From assembly GCF_900177795.1 (NCBI RefSeq), contig NZ_FXWJ01000001.1, positions 958,339 to 1,022,338 on the forward strand: 64,000 nt of DNA, given 5' to 3'. The translations under genes were made by a program, and so were the position numbers. Of this stretch, positions 8,424 through 16,927 are shown in pieces. Positions within the stretch are counted from its first letter, which is position 1. Every line of letters begins with the position of its first letter. Source of the stretch: Plantibacter elymi (nom. nud.) (GTDB taxonomy: Bacteria > Actinomycetota > Actinomycetes > Actinomycetales > Microbacteriaceae). The notes beneath the pieces are model-generated. The model saw only the letters and a program-made list of their open reading frames with translations. It had not been told where the DNA came from and searched no databases.

Positions 8424-9401
8424 ATGACACACGCAGCCCCGAGCACGACGCCTGAGACCAGCGACACCGCAGCGCCCCTCTGGCGTCACGCACACGCCCC
8501 CGCCTGGTTCTTCTTCGGCGGCCTGGCGCTCTGGCTGTTCCTGCTGCTGGTGCCGCACGTCCTCCTCGGCAACCCGGCGGTGATCCCCGCGTGGATCCTG
8601 CTCGGCTCAGGGCTGGCCGCGTCCACCCTGCTGCTCATCATGGCCCGACGTCTCCAGCCGGGCGACGGCGTCACGACGGCGACGCTCCTCTGGGCGGTCC
8701 TGGTCGGAGGCTTCATCGCCATCACGCTCGGCAGCACCTTCGACTCCCTCATCGGCGTCGCCGCGACCGATGCCGGTGAGAACCCGCACGACATCGGGCT
8801 GTTCTTCGCCGGGGTCGCCGAGGAGCTGGCGAAGATCATCGCCGTCGTGATCGTGGCGTGGCGGCTGCCGGTGAAGACCGCCCGTGGTGGTCTCTTCGTC
8901 GGCGGCGCCGTCGGCGTCGGTTTCGCCGTCCTCGAGAACCTCTGGTACATCGGGCAGGGGTGGGCGAACGGGGTCGAGGCCTCGCAGAAGCTGGCCGCCG
9001 GTTCGCCACCACTCGAAACCATCCTCTCGCACCCGGCGTTCCAAGCGGCCGGGGCCGCGTTCGCCCGGACCGTCTTCGACCCGGTCGGACACCCACTGTG
9101 GACGGCGCTGTTCGCCGCGGCCGTGTTCGCGGCTGCACGCAACGGCCGGTTCCGGATCACCGTGGGCGTGCTCCTGACCTACCTGCTCGTCGCGGTCATG
9201 CACGGCCTCTGGGACGGCAACACCGTGCTCTGGGGGCTGCTGTTCCCGGGCATGCCGGTGCTCAAGGCGCTCGTGGTGCCGGCCATGGTCGTGCTCGTCG
9301 TCGCGTTCGCGCTCATCTGGCGGGCGCGGGTCCGTCGCATCAACCGCGACGCCGGCGTCGTGTCGCTCCACGTCCCGCGTCGCGAGCGCAAGCAGGCCTG
9401 A
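8424..9401 (+). CDS. PrsW-family intramembrane metalloprotease
   Basis: The protein has 325 residues and about eight membrane segments. The family's conserved acidic and histidine motifs are visible: AEELAK with the Glu pair at 133-134, AVLENLWYI with a conserved Glu, DPVGHPLWTA with His223, and MHGLWDG with His260. These residues form the proposed metal site of PrsW, a site-1 protease acting on anti-sigma factors in Bacillus. A GAGAGGA ribosome site precedes ATG 8424. No sigma or anti-sigma gene lies nearby, so the substrate is unknown. Confidence 0.87.
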   Translation: MTHAAPSTTPETSDTAAPLWRHAHAPAWFFFGGLALWLFLLLVPHVLLGNPAVIPAWILLGSGLAASTLLLIMARRLQPGDGVTTATLLWAVLVGGFIAITLGSTFDSLIGVAATDAGENPHDIGLFFAGVAEELAKIIAVVIVAWRLPVKTARGGLFVGGAVGVGFAVLENLWYIGQGWANGVEASQKLAAGSPPLETILSHPAFQAAGAAFARTVFDPVGHPLWTALFAAAVFAAARNGRFRITVGVLLTYLLVAVMHGLWDGNTVLWGLLFPGMPVLKALVVPAMVVLVVAFALIWRARVRRINRDAGVVSLHVPRRERKQA

Positions 9402-9488
9402 CCACTGGACGCGCGAGGCCTGCTGCGATCCGGGCGTGCCGGGGAGTAGCGTGAAGCGCACCCGATCCGCGACGCCGAGGAGACACCC

Positions 9489-9908
9489 ATGCTGGGACGC
9501 AAGACCTTCGAACAGCGAGAGGTCGACCAGGCGAAGACGATGATCGCCGCCCTCGTCGCCGGCCGCGAGACACTGGCCGAGGCCGGAGCGGACCCCGCGG
9601 CACTTGCGGTGGTCGACCCTGAGTTCTTCACCGGTCTGACGCTCGTGCTCGACCGACCCTTCGTCCACCGGGTGCGGTCCGTGCTCGGGAAGGGGCCCGG
9701 GGCCCTCAATGAGCTCGAACTCATCGTCGCGTCGATCCTCGACCACGACCGGGTGTTCACGGTGGGGACCGTCCTGCAGTACGCCGAGGGGACGTCGTTC
9801 ACCGGCCTCGTCCCGGGCGAGACGATCCTGCTGAGCCCCGTGCAGTTCGAGCGCCTCGCCGTCGGCGTCTTCGCCGAGTTGGAGGAGTTGTTCGTCGAAG
9901 CGGTGTGA
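9489..9908 (+). CDS. Conserved hypothetical protein
   Basis: The protein has 139 residues, is soluble and mildly acidic, and has no signal peptide or membrane segment. It reads as helix-rich with two short clusters, ETLAEAGADPAALAVVDPE and FAELEELFVEAV at the C-terminus. A GAGGAGA ribosome site lies just upstream of ATG 9489. I do not recognise a family. It lies between the PrsW-like and DUF1345 genes on the same strand, about 90 and 60 bases apart. Confidence 0.65.
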   Translation: MLGRKTFEQREVDQAKTMIAALVAGRETLAEAGADPAALAVVDPEFFTGLTLVLDRPFVHRVRSVLGKGPGALNELELIVASILDHDRVFTVGTVLQYAEGTSFTGLVPGETILLSPVQFERLAVGVFAELEELFVEAV

Positions 9909-9968
9909 GGTGCGGCGTCGGCCGCGAGTCTGCGTCACGCGATCCGCCGACGGTGCCACGATCAGCTC

Positions 9969-10622
9969 GTGAGCTCATCGACGTCCGGAACGATCATGGT
10001 GCGGCACGGCGCGAAGCTCCGGTTGACCGTCTCCGCCCTCGTCGGTGTCGCCGTCGGCGTGATCGTCGGCCTGAACTGGTTCTGGGCGGGTGCGATCCTC
10101 GCCGGTTGGGGGACCACGTGCGTGGTCTTCGTCGGTTCCCTCTGGATCCGCATCTGGCGGATGGGCCCGGAGCGCACGCGCGAACACGCGACCTCGGAGG
10201 AGCCCGGGCGAACGACCAGCGAGGTGCTCATCGTGCTCGCGAGTGTCGGGAGCCTCGTGGCCCTGAGTGTCGTCATCCTGCAGGCGAGGGCGTCCTCCGG
10301 GGTCGAGCAGGGCGTGCTCGCCGGTTTCGCGGTCGTGAGCGTGGCGCTCTCCTGGGCGCTCATCCACACGATCTACACGCTGCGGTACGCGCGCATGTAC
10401 TTCGCGGCGCCGGAGGGCGGCATCGACTTCAACCAGGAGGAGGCGCCGCAGTACAGCGACTTCGCCTACCTCTCCTTCGACCTCGGCATGACCTACCAGG
10501 TCTCGGACACGACGCTGCGGTCCAGCGAGCTGCGCCGCACCGTCCTCAAGCACACCCTGCTGTCGTACCTGTTCGGCTCCGTGATCCTGGCGACCGTCAT
10601 CAACCTCGTCGCGGGGCTGTAG
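9969..10622 (+). CDS. DUF1345 membrane protein
   Basis: The protein has 217 residues. Five hydrophobic segments are visible, and the central motif YSDFAYLSFDLGMTYQVSDT is the signature of the DUF1345 family, whose function is unknown. The start is taken as GTG 9969, which follows a CACGAT box by six bases as in a leaderless transcript; ATG at codon 10 is the alternative. The final helix ends at the C-terminus. Confidence 0.82.
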   Translation: MSSSTSGTIMVRHGAKLRLTVSALVGVAVGVIVGLNWFWAGAILAGWGTTCVVFVGSLWIRIWRMGPERTREHATSEEPGRTTSEVLIVLASVGSLVALSVVILQARASSGVEQGVLAGFAVVSVALSWALIHTIYTLRYARMYFAAPEGGIDFNQEEAPQYSDFAYLSFDLGMTYQVSDTTLRSSELRRTVLKHTLLSYLFGSVILATVINLVAGL

Positions 10623-10638
10623 CGGCGCGACGGACACG

Positions 10639-10673
10639 CCCTTCGACACGCGGTCCCTGAGCCTGTCGAAGGG
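10639..10673. repeat. Hairpin of the TTCGACAGGCTCAGGGACCGG family (family C), possible terminator
   Basis: Arms cccttcgaca (10639-10648) and tgtcgaaggg (10664-10673) enclose cgcggtccctgagcc, a reversed copy of the family core. It lies just after the DUF1345 stop codon. Confidence 0.65.
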
Positions 10674-10734
10674 CAGGGACTGGCGGAGGTGCTCAGGCAC
10701 CGGTTACGACGACGGTGAGCCCCCGAAACGACGA

Positions 10735-10764
10735 CTGCGCAGCCCGGCGGACCGGACTGCGCAG
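10735..10764 (-). terminator. Possible terminator after the nitroreductase gene
   Basis: CTGCGCAG occurs at 10735-10742 and again at 10757-10764. Because this word is its own complement, the two can form an 8-base stem. It lies 25 bases beyond the stop of the minus-strand nitroreductase gene. No T-tract is visible. Confidence 0.35.
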
Positions 10765-10789
10765 CGTGGTGGTGTAGGAACCGAGCGGA

Positions 10790-11371
10790 CTACTCCTGGA
10801 CGATCACGAGGTCGGCGAGGGGACGACGCTCACGCGGAGCGGTCTCGCGGTCGCGGAGCATGCCCTCGGGCAGGAGCTCGGGGTCGCCGAGCTCGCCGAG
10901 CGCGGTGACGGTGAACGGCACCAGGCCGTCCGGCAGCGAGAACGCCTCCCGGATGCCGTCGGCGGAGAAGCCGGCCATCTGGTGTGCGAAGAGACCGTCG
11001 CTGTGGGCCTGGATGCTCAGGTGCGCCATCGCCTGGCCGAGGTCGTAGATGGCCCAGGGACGCTCGTTGCCCTCGTCGTCGAGGGTCTCGGCGACGGCGA
11101 CGATGAGCGCGCCGGCCTGCGCTGCCCAACCGCGGTTGAAGGCCACCAGCTGCTCAGCGATCGTGTCGAACGTGGCGGTGCCCTTTGTGCCGACGATGAA
11201 CCGCCAGGGCTGCACGTTGTTGGCGCTCGGCGACCAACGCGCGGCTTCGAGGGCCGAGGCCATCTTGGCGGCGTCGACGGGCTCACTCACGAAGGCGCGG
11301 GGGCTCCAGCGGTCGGCGAGGACGTCGAGGATGGGGGCGTCGGTCTGGGCGGTACGGGTGACGATGGACAT
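10790..11371 (-). CDS. Nitroreductase-family FMN oxidoreductase
   Basis: The protein has 193 residues. The N-terminal motif RWSPRAF and the following ARWSPSANNVQPWRFIVG are the FMN-phosphate-binding features of the nitroreductase fold, and the C-terminal half carries the second flavin-contact region near LGELGDPELLPEGM. Such enzymes are NAD(P)H-dependent flavoprotein dimers that act on nitroaromatics, quinones or enals; the real substrate is unknown. The start is ATG 11371 with GGAGA upstream. The frame is open for much longer upstream but that part is antisense to the acetyl-CoA synthetase gene. It may be co-transcribed with that gene, 80 bases upstream on the same strand. Confidence 0.88.
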   Translation of the reverse strand: MSIVTRTAQTDAPILDVLADRWSPRAFVSEPVDAAKMASALEAARWSPSANNVQPWRFIVGTKGTATFDTIAEQLVAFNRGWAAQAGALIVAVAETLDDEGNERPWAIYDLGQAMAHLSIQAHSDGLFAHQMAGFSADGIREAFSLPDGLVPFTVTALGELGDPELLPEGMLRDRETAPRERRPLADLVIVQE

Positions 11372-11451
11372 GCGGTCTCCAAGCGAAACAAGGGAAGTGG
11401 ACAGAGGTTGCGTCGCCGTTGACGATGGATGCAACTGCATCGATCGGGGCG

Positions 11452-13548
11452 CTATTCCCGGGCTTGAGGAGTCCGTGCAGCGGTGACGATCTCCGCGATC
11501 CGGTGCGGGGCCGCTTCGTCCTGCAGCGACGTCGTGTCGCCGAGGGGCCGCTGGTCGACGATGTCGCCGAGCAGACGCCGCATGATCTTCCCCGAGCGGG
11601 TCTTCGGGAGGTCTGGGACCACGAAGACGTCGCGAGGCTTCGCGATCGGGCCGATCTCGTTCGCCACGTGGGACCGCAGCGCCTCGCGGAGTGCCGCGGA
11701 TCGCTCCAACCAGTACGCCTCGCCGTCCGCCTCGGGCCCGTGGGACCGCGAGGACGGGATGACGAACGCAGCGATCGCGCTCCCCGTGATCGGGTCGTGC
11801 ACGCCGACCACGCCGGCCTCGCCCACGTGGGGATGCGACACGAGGGCCGACTCGATCTCGATGGTCGACAGGCGGTGGCCCGAGACGTTGATGACGTCGT
11901 CGACGCGCCCGAGGACCCAGATGTCGCCGTCCTCGTCCCACTTCGCGCCGTCGCCGGAGAAGAAGTAGCCCTGCTTCCAGTACTTCGCCCAGTACGAATC
12001 GCGGTAGCGTTCCGGGTTGCCCCAGACGGTGCGCGCGAGCGACGGCCCGAAGCGGCTGACGACCAGATACCCGCCGGATCCGTACGGCACCGTCTCGCCG
12101 TCCTCGTCGACGACCAGCGCCTCCAGGCCGGGGAGTGCGCGACTGCCGGAACCCGGCTTGATCGTGGTCGCGCCGGGGAGCGGTGCGATGACGGCCGACC
12201 CCGTCTCCGACTGCCACCAGGTGTCGACGACCGGGGTCTCGCCGCGCCCGATGCGCTCGCGGAACCACATCCAGGCCTCGGGGTTGATCGCCTCGCCGAC
12301 GGTGCCGAGGAGCCGGAGGGTCGAGAGGTCGTACTCGGCGGGCGGCCCCTCGGGGAACCAGGTCATGAGGGTCCGGATGAGCGTGGGCGCCGTGTAGTAC
12401 GTCGTCACGCCGTAGCGCTCGATGATCTCGAAGTGCCGTGCCTGGTGCGGGGTGTTCGGCGTGCCCTCGTAGATCACCTGGGTGAGCCCGTTCGAGAGCG
12501 GACCGTAGATCTCGTAGGTGTGTGCCGTGACCCAGGCGAGGTCGGCCGTGCACCAGTGGACGTCGTCGTCCTTGGCGTCGAAGATCGCCCAGTGGGTCCA
12601 GGACGCCTGCGTGAGATAGCCGCCTGACGTGTGGACGAGTCCCTTGGGCTTCCCGGTGGTGCCGCTCGTGTAGATGATGAAGAGCGGGTTCTCCGCATCG
12701 AACGCCTCGGCCTCGTGGGTGTCGGCGGCGACACCCACGGTGTCGTGCCACCAGACGTCTCGACCGGGGGTCCAGGGCACGTTCGGCGTCTCGTCGCCCG
12801 TGCGTGCGACGACGAGCACGTGCTCGATGGACGGCACACCGTCGACGGCGGCGTCGGCGTTCTGCTTGACCGGCACGGCCGTACCCCGGCGGTACTGGCC
12901 GTCGGTGGTGATGAGCAGCTTCGCCTCGGTGTCCTCCACTCGGAAGCGCAGCGCCTCGGCCGAGAACCCACCGAACACGAGGGAGTGGATGGCGCCGATG
13001 CGGGCGACGGCGAGGGTGGCGATGACCGTCTCGGGGATGACCGGCAGGTAGATGACGACGCGGTCGCCCTGGCCGATGCCGAGTGCCGTCAGGGCGTTGG
13101 CCGCCTTCGCGACCTCGCGCTGCAACTCGGCGTAGGTGATGGAGCGGCGGTCGCCCGGCTCTCCCTCGAAGTGGAGGGCCACTTTGTCGCCTCGTCCGGC
13201 GTCGACGTGCCGGTCGACGCAGTTGACCGCCACGTTGAGCCTCCCCCCGGCGAACCAGGTGGCGGCGGGGACGGTGAGTTCGGGCTCGGAGTCCGACGGG
13301 TCGGACCCTGCGACCGGCCGAGCCGGGTCCCAGGTGTGAGCCGTCTCCCACGGGGTGACCCAGTCGAGGCGTCGGGCCTGCTCCTCCCAGAACGCCACCG
13401 GGTCGGCGGCCGCGCGAGCCCACTCCTCCGGGCCGACGTTCGCCGTCTGGGCGAGGTCGGCCGGCGGGGCGTAGCTGCGCGTCTCGGCGAGGAGGTTCGC
13501 GATGGTGGCGGCGGGCGCTGCGGACGTCGATCCATCAGTGGGAGGCAT
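11452..13548 (-). CDS. acs: Acetyl-coenzyme A synthetase
   Basis: The protein has 698 residues, slightly longer than the usual 650. It shows the AMP-forming core YTSGTTGKPKGLVH, the acetate-pocket motif VDTWWQSETGSAV and the C-terminal hinge region GRVDDVINVSGHRL. The acetylation-regulated lysine lies in LPKTRSGKIMRRLL (Lys654), so control by a Pat-type acetyltransferase and a sirtuin is likely. The reaction converts acetate, ATP and CoA to acetyl-CoA in the cytoplasm, letting the cell grow on acetate. A 50-residue N-terminal extension of low complexity precedes the conserved start. Confidence 0.95.
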   Translation of the reverse strand: MPPTDGSTSAAPAATIANLLAETRSYAPPADLAQTANVGPEEWARAAADPVAFWEEQARRLDWVTPWETAHTWDPARPVAGSDPSDSEPELTVPAATWFAGGRLNVAVNCVDRHVDAGRGDKVALHFEGEPGDRRSITYAELQREVAKAANALTALGIGQGDRVVIYLPVIPETVIATLAVARIGAIHSLVFGGFSAEALRFRVEDTEAKLLITTDGQYRRGTAVPVKQNADAAVDGVPSIEHVLVVARTGDETPNVPWTPGRDVWWHDTVGVAADTHEAEAFDAENPLFIIYTSGTTGKPKGLVHTSGGYLTQASWTHWAIFDAKDDDVHWCTADLAWVTAHTYEIYGPLSNGLTQVIYEGTPNTPHQARHFEIIERYGVTTYYTAPTLIRTLMTWFPEGPPAEYDLSTLRLLGTVGEAINPEAWMWFRERIGRGETPVVDTWWQSETGSAVIAPLPGATTIKPGSGSRALPGLEALVVDEDGETVPYGSGGYLVVSRFGPSLARTVWGNPERYRDSYWAKYWKQGYFFSGDGAKWDEDGDIWVLGRVDDVINVSGHRLSTIEIESALVSHPHVGEAGVVGVHDPITGSAIAAFVIPSSRSHGPEADGEAYWLERSAALREALRSHVANEIGPIAKPRDVFVVPDLPKTRSGKIMRRLLGDIVDQRPLGDTTSLQDEAAPHRIAEIVTAARTPQARE

Positions 13549-13724
13549 GCTGCAACGCTACGCGGGAGGACGGCGCCGGTGCCATCCGCGGGGTCATGCG
13601 GCGTCATGGTCCGGACGTTCCGAGGGGCTGTGGAGGAGCGTCGGGAGTAGCCTCGAAGGGCCGCCGCGATGCGCGGCGGACGTCGATCAGGAGCGCGCAC
13701 GGCGCGTCTCGAGAAGGGAACGAC

Positions 13725-14666
13725 ATGGCGACCGTCATCCAGTACCAGGAGCTCGGCTCGGCCGACGTCCTCGAGCTCGTCGAGGTGCCGACACCTGAGG
13801 TGGGCCCCGGCGAACTCGTCGTCGAGGTGCGCGCCGCGGGCGTGAACCCGATCGACTGGAAGCTCCGCAGCGGTGTCCGCGGCGGCGAGCTGCAGGGCAC
13901 CCGACGCGTCGGGAGCGACGGCGCCGGCGTCGTCGTCGAGGTCGGCGACGGGGTCGAGGGCTGGTCGATCGGCGACGAGGTCGTCGTCGTCAACGCCTCC
14001 GGGACGTATGCGACCCACGTGGTCGTCACGCCCGACCAGATCATCCGCAAACCGGCGGCCATCTCCTTCGAGGAGGCGGCGGCGATCGGCATCCCCGTGA
14101 GCACGGCCTACCAGGCGCTGCGTTCGCTCGGCGTGACCGAGGGGACGACCCTCCTGATCCACGGCGGATCGGGCTCGGTGGGGCACGCGGCCGTGCAGTT
14201 CGCCGTGGCGTGGGGGGCGACCGTCGTCGCCACCGCGAGCGAGGGGAACCACGCACGCCTGCGGGAACTCGGGGCGATCCCCGTCACCTACGGTCCCGGG
14301 CTCGTCGAGCGCGTGCGCGAGGCCGCTCCGCAGGGCGTCGACCGCGTACTCGACGCCGTCGGCACCGACGAGGCGCTCGAGGCCTCGTTCGAGCTGGTCG
14401 AGGACCGGCAGCACATCGGCACGATCGTCGTCGGTGCGAAGGCCGCCGACCTCGGGATCCAGGCATGGTCCGGCGGCAACCCGCTCCCGCTCACGGCGCA
14501 GGAACAGGCCTGGCGGGCGGAGGCGATCCCGGCGGTCGCGTCCCTCGTCGAACAGGGGCGCTTCAGCTTCGAGCTCGGCACCGTCCGACCTCTCGCCGAG
14601 GCCGCCGAGGCGCACCGCGAGAGCGAGTCGGGTCACCCGAGCGGGAAGCTCATCCTCATCCCCTGA
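13725..14666 (+). CDS. NADP-dependent quinone oxidoreductase-like protein (MDR family)
   Basis: The protein has 313 residues. A GroES-like N-terminal domain (PGELVVEVRAAGVNPIDWKL) is followed by a Rossmann domain with GGSGSVGHAAVQFA. No zinc-ligand cluster is present, which places it with zeta-crystallin-like quinone reductases rather than alcohol dehydrogenases. ATG 13725 follows AGAAGGGA with good spacing; an upstream ATG in the same frame would add 43 unusual residues. It is divergent from acs. Expected role: two-electron reduction of quinones or enones, perhaps in redox stress. Confidence 0.88.
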   Translation: MATVIQYQELGSADVLELVEVPTPEVGPGELVVEVRAAGVNPIDWKLRSGVRGGELQGTRRVGSDGAGVVVEVGDGVEGWSIGDEVVVVNASGTYATHVVVTPDQIIRKPAAISFEEAAAIGIPVSTAYQALRSLGVTEGTTLLIHGGSGSVGHAAVQFAVAWGATVVATASEGNHARLRELGAIPVTYGPGLVERVREAAPQGVDRVLDAVGTDEALEASFELVEDRQHIGTIVVGAKAADLGIQAWSGGNPLPLTAQEQAWRAEAIPAVASLVEQGRFSFELGTVRPLAEAAEAHRESESGHPSGKLILIP

Positions 14667-14668
14667 GC

Positions 14669-14832
14669 GCCCTTCGACCGGCTCAGGGACCGGGGGTGGC
14701 TCGGGCGGGAGTGCCCTTCGACCGGCTCAGGGACCGGGGGTGGCTCGGGCGGGAGTGCCCTTCGACAGGCTCAGGGACCGGTGGTCCGGACGGGGTGTCG
14801 ACCGGGTGCCCTCGACCGGCTCAGGGACCGGA
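14669..14832. repeat. Cluster of family C repeats
   Basis: Four copies of a unit close to ccttcgaccggctcagggac occur here, separated by spacers such as gggggtggctcgggcgggagtg; the first two copies and their spacers are direct repeats of about 50 bases. It fills the gap between the quinone reductase gene and a small minus-strand gene. Confidence 0.85.
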
Positions 14833-14835
14833 GCG

Positions 14836-15180
14836 CTACTCCGGGCCCTCGCCGAAGCTGTCACCGACGGGAGCGCGGTCCGCGAGGTCGTCCTGGTCGT
14901 CGAGGTCCTCGACGGCGTCCTCGGTGTCCGCGTCGTCGTCCAGACCTGCATCGCCGACGACGTCGTCACCACCGACGCCGTCACCGGCGTTGCTCAGACC
15001 GCCATCGCCGGGGGCCGCGTCGTCGGCCGAACGGTCGACCGCACCGCCGTCGGGCACGACACCGCCGACCGAGCTGTCGGTCTGGTCCTCACCCGGCACG
15101 TGTGCCTGGGCGCCCGGACCGCCGTGGGCGAGGGCGTCGCGTTGGGCGTCTGCTGCTGCTGGATCCATGGGAGTGCTCAT
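14836..15180 (-). CDS. Small acidic low-complexity protein
   Basis: The protein has 114 residues, is extremely rich in Asp, Gly and Ala, and has almost no hydrophobic core, so it should be disordered. The C-terminal half is strongly acidic (DDDADTEDAVEDLDDQDD). No family is recognised. The start ATG at 15180 gives MSTPMDPAAADAQRDALAHG, with a second ATG four codons on. It sits between two family C repeat clusters. It might be a genuine small protein or a fortuitous open frame in GC-rich DNA; the orderly composition and methionine start favour a real gene. Confidence 0.5.
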   Translation of the reverse strand: MSTPMDPAAADAQRDALAHGGPGAQAHVPGEDQTDSSVGGVVPDGGAVDRSADDAAPGDGGLSNAGDGVGGDDVVGDAGLDDDADTEDAVEDLDDQDDLADRAPVGDSFGEGPE

Positions 15181-15290
15181 GACGGCAGCGTAGAGCGGAT
15201 GCCGCGTCTCGGCGGGGGCTTGGCTCCAGGACGCAGGGCACCTATCCTCCGCGCTGCCCGCCGGACCGGACGCGGTGCGGGCAGTGCGGT

Positions 15291-15393
15291 GCCCTTCGAC
15301 AGGCTCAGGGACCGGGATGGCTCAGGGACCGGGGTGGCTCAGGGACCGGGATGGCTCAGGGACCGGGGTGGCTCAGGGGCCGGGGTGGGTCAG
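15291..15393. repeat. Family C repeat with 17-base tandem array
   Basis: After one full family C unit, the 17-base unit ggctcagggaccgggat or ggctcagggaccggggt is repeated about five times up to the end of thrC. The last, degenerate unit (gggtcagcggccggtgt) contains the thrC stop codon. Confidence 0.85.
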
Positions 15394-16835
15394 CGGCCGG
15401 TGTGCTGCGCGATGATCGCCTTGATCCGGTCGACGTCGGCCGGCACGATCTCGAAGCGCTGCTCGAGCCCCTCGATGCCCTCGAACGCCTCGGGTCGCTC
15501 CGGCTCCTCGCCGAGCGCCTCGCGGACGATCTCGGCGAACTTCGCCGGCAGCGCGGTCTCGAGGACGAGCATCGGGACACCCTCGCGCAGGTGGCGGCGG
15601 GCGACCGTGACGCCGTCGGCGGTGTGCGGGTCGATCGTGACGCCGTAGCGCTCGTGCACGTCGCGGATGGTGGCGACGCGGTCGGCGTGCGTGCTGCGGC
15701 CCGAGACGAAGCCGAACTCGCTGATCCGCTCGAACTCGGGCGTCCCGGAGAGGTCGAACCCGCCCTCCTCGTCGAGGGACCGGAACAGCTCACCGAGGCG
15801 GGTCGCGTCCTGACCGACGAGGTCGTAGAGGAACCGCTCGAAGTTCGACGCCTTCGAGATGTCCATGCTCGGGCTGGAGGTGTGGTGCGTCTCGGCCGCC
15901 GAGCGCGGGCGGTACACGCCCGTGCGGAAGAACTCGTCGAGGACGTCGTTCTCGTTCGTCGCGACGACGAGCTGGTCGATCGGGAGCCCCATGGAGCGGG
16001 CGATGTGCCCGGCGCAGACGTTGCCGAAGTTGCCTGACGGCACCGAGAACGACACCTTCTGGCCCGGACCGTCGGTCGCGAGCAGCCAGCCGTGCACGTA
16101 GTACACGACCTGCGCGACGACGCGGGCCCAGTTGATCGAGTTGACCGTACCGACGGCGTGGAGTGCCTTGAACGGAGCATCCTTCGAGACGGCCTTCACG
16201 ATGTCCTGACAGTCGTCGAAGTTGCCCTCCACGGCGAGGTTCACGATGTTGTCGTCCTGGAGGCTGAACATCTGCGCGCGCTGGAAGCTGCTCATGCGGC
16301 CATGCGGACTCAGCATGATGACCCGGATGCCGGTCTTGCCGCGCATGGCGTGCTCGGCCGCGCTCCCGGTGTCGCCGGACGTCGCGCCGAGGATGTTGAG
16401 TTCGTCGCCGCTCTTCGCGAGCGTGTACTCGAAGAGGTTGCCGAGCAGCTGCATCGCCATGTCCTTGAAGGCGAGCGTCGGGCCGTTCGAGAGGCCGAGG
16501 AGCTGCAGCTCGCTGCCGCCCTCCTCGCCGAGGGTGCGCAGCGGGGTGATGAGCGAGGCGTCGTCGCCGGCGCGGCCGTTCGCGTACACCTCGGCGGTGT
16601 AGGTGCGACGGGTGATGTCCTGGAGATCGGCCGCGGGGATGTCGTCGGCGAACTTCGACAGCACGGCGAACGCGAGGTCGGCATAGGACAGCTCGCGCCA
16701 CGACTCGAGTTCGTCAGCGGTCAGCTGCGGGTACTCGGCCGGGAGGTACAGGCCGCCGTCCGGGGCGAGCCCGCCGAGGAGGATGTCCGAGAAGTGCTGG
16801 GGCAGATCGTGGCCCCGCGTCGACTGATAGTGCAT
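15390..16835 (-). CDS. thrC: Threonine synthase
   Basis: The protein has 481 residues and converts O-phosphohomoserine to threonine with pyridoxal phosphate. The length and the N-terminal MHYQSTRG match the long form of ThrC found in enteric bacteria and yeast, not the short Bacillus form. The cofactor lysine is Lys124 in PTLAFKDMAMQ, and ILGATSGDTGSAAEHA is the phosphate-binding region. I chose ATG 16835 because MHYQ is the family start and GAGAGA precedes it; ATG 16850 is possible. The leader holds a small inverted repeat (GTTGGA 16854-16859 with TCCAAC 16869-16874) just after a TATGGC box. The stop codon lies in a repeat unit. Confidence 0.94.
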   Translation of the reverse strand: MHYQSTRGHDLPQHFSDILLGGLAPDGGLYLPAEYPQLTADELESWRELSYADLAFAVLSKFADDIPAADLQDITRRTYTAEVYANGRAGDDASLITPLRTLGEEGGSELQLLGLSNGPTLAFKDMAMQLLGNLFEYTLAKSGDELNILGATSGDTGSAAEHAMRGKTGIRVIMLSPHGRMSSFQRAQMFSLQDDNIVNLAVEGNFDDCQDIVKAVSKDAPFKALHAVGTVNSINWARVVAQVVYYVHGWLLATDGPGQKVSFSVPSGNFGNVCAGHIARSMGLPIDQLVVATNENDVLDEFFRTGVYRPRSAAETHHTSSPSMDISKASNFERFLYDLVGQDATRLGELFRSLDEEGGFDLSGTPEFERISEFGFVSGRSTHADRVATIRDVHERYGVTIDPHTADGVTVARRHLREGVPMLVLETALPAKFAEIVREALGEEPERPEAFEGIEGLEQRFEIVPADVDRIKAIIAQHTGR

Positions 16836-16927
16836 GACCGTCTCTCTCATCCGGTTGGAAGCCCGATCTCCAACCTTGCCATATCGGGGGTCGGCGCGCA
16901 GAGGCCCGCCGTCATCGTGACCGGCCG

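Noticed and set aside
6012..8558. Long minus-strand open frame (848 codons) opposite clpB
   Set aside because: It is an antisense shadow caused by high GC at third positions; its product is Arg/Asp/Leu-rich low complexity with no motif, while the plus strand has all ClpB motifs.
10790..13423. Apparent fusion of a long N-terminal region to the nitroreductase
   Set aside because: The upstream part is another frame of acs on the same strand and is Arg/Pro-rich; ATG 11371 with its ribosome site gives a normal-length nitroreductase.
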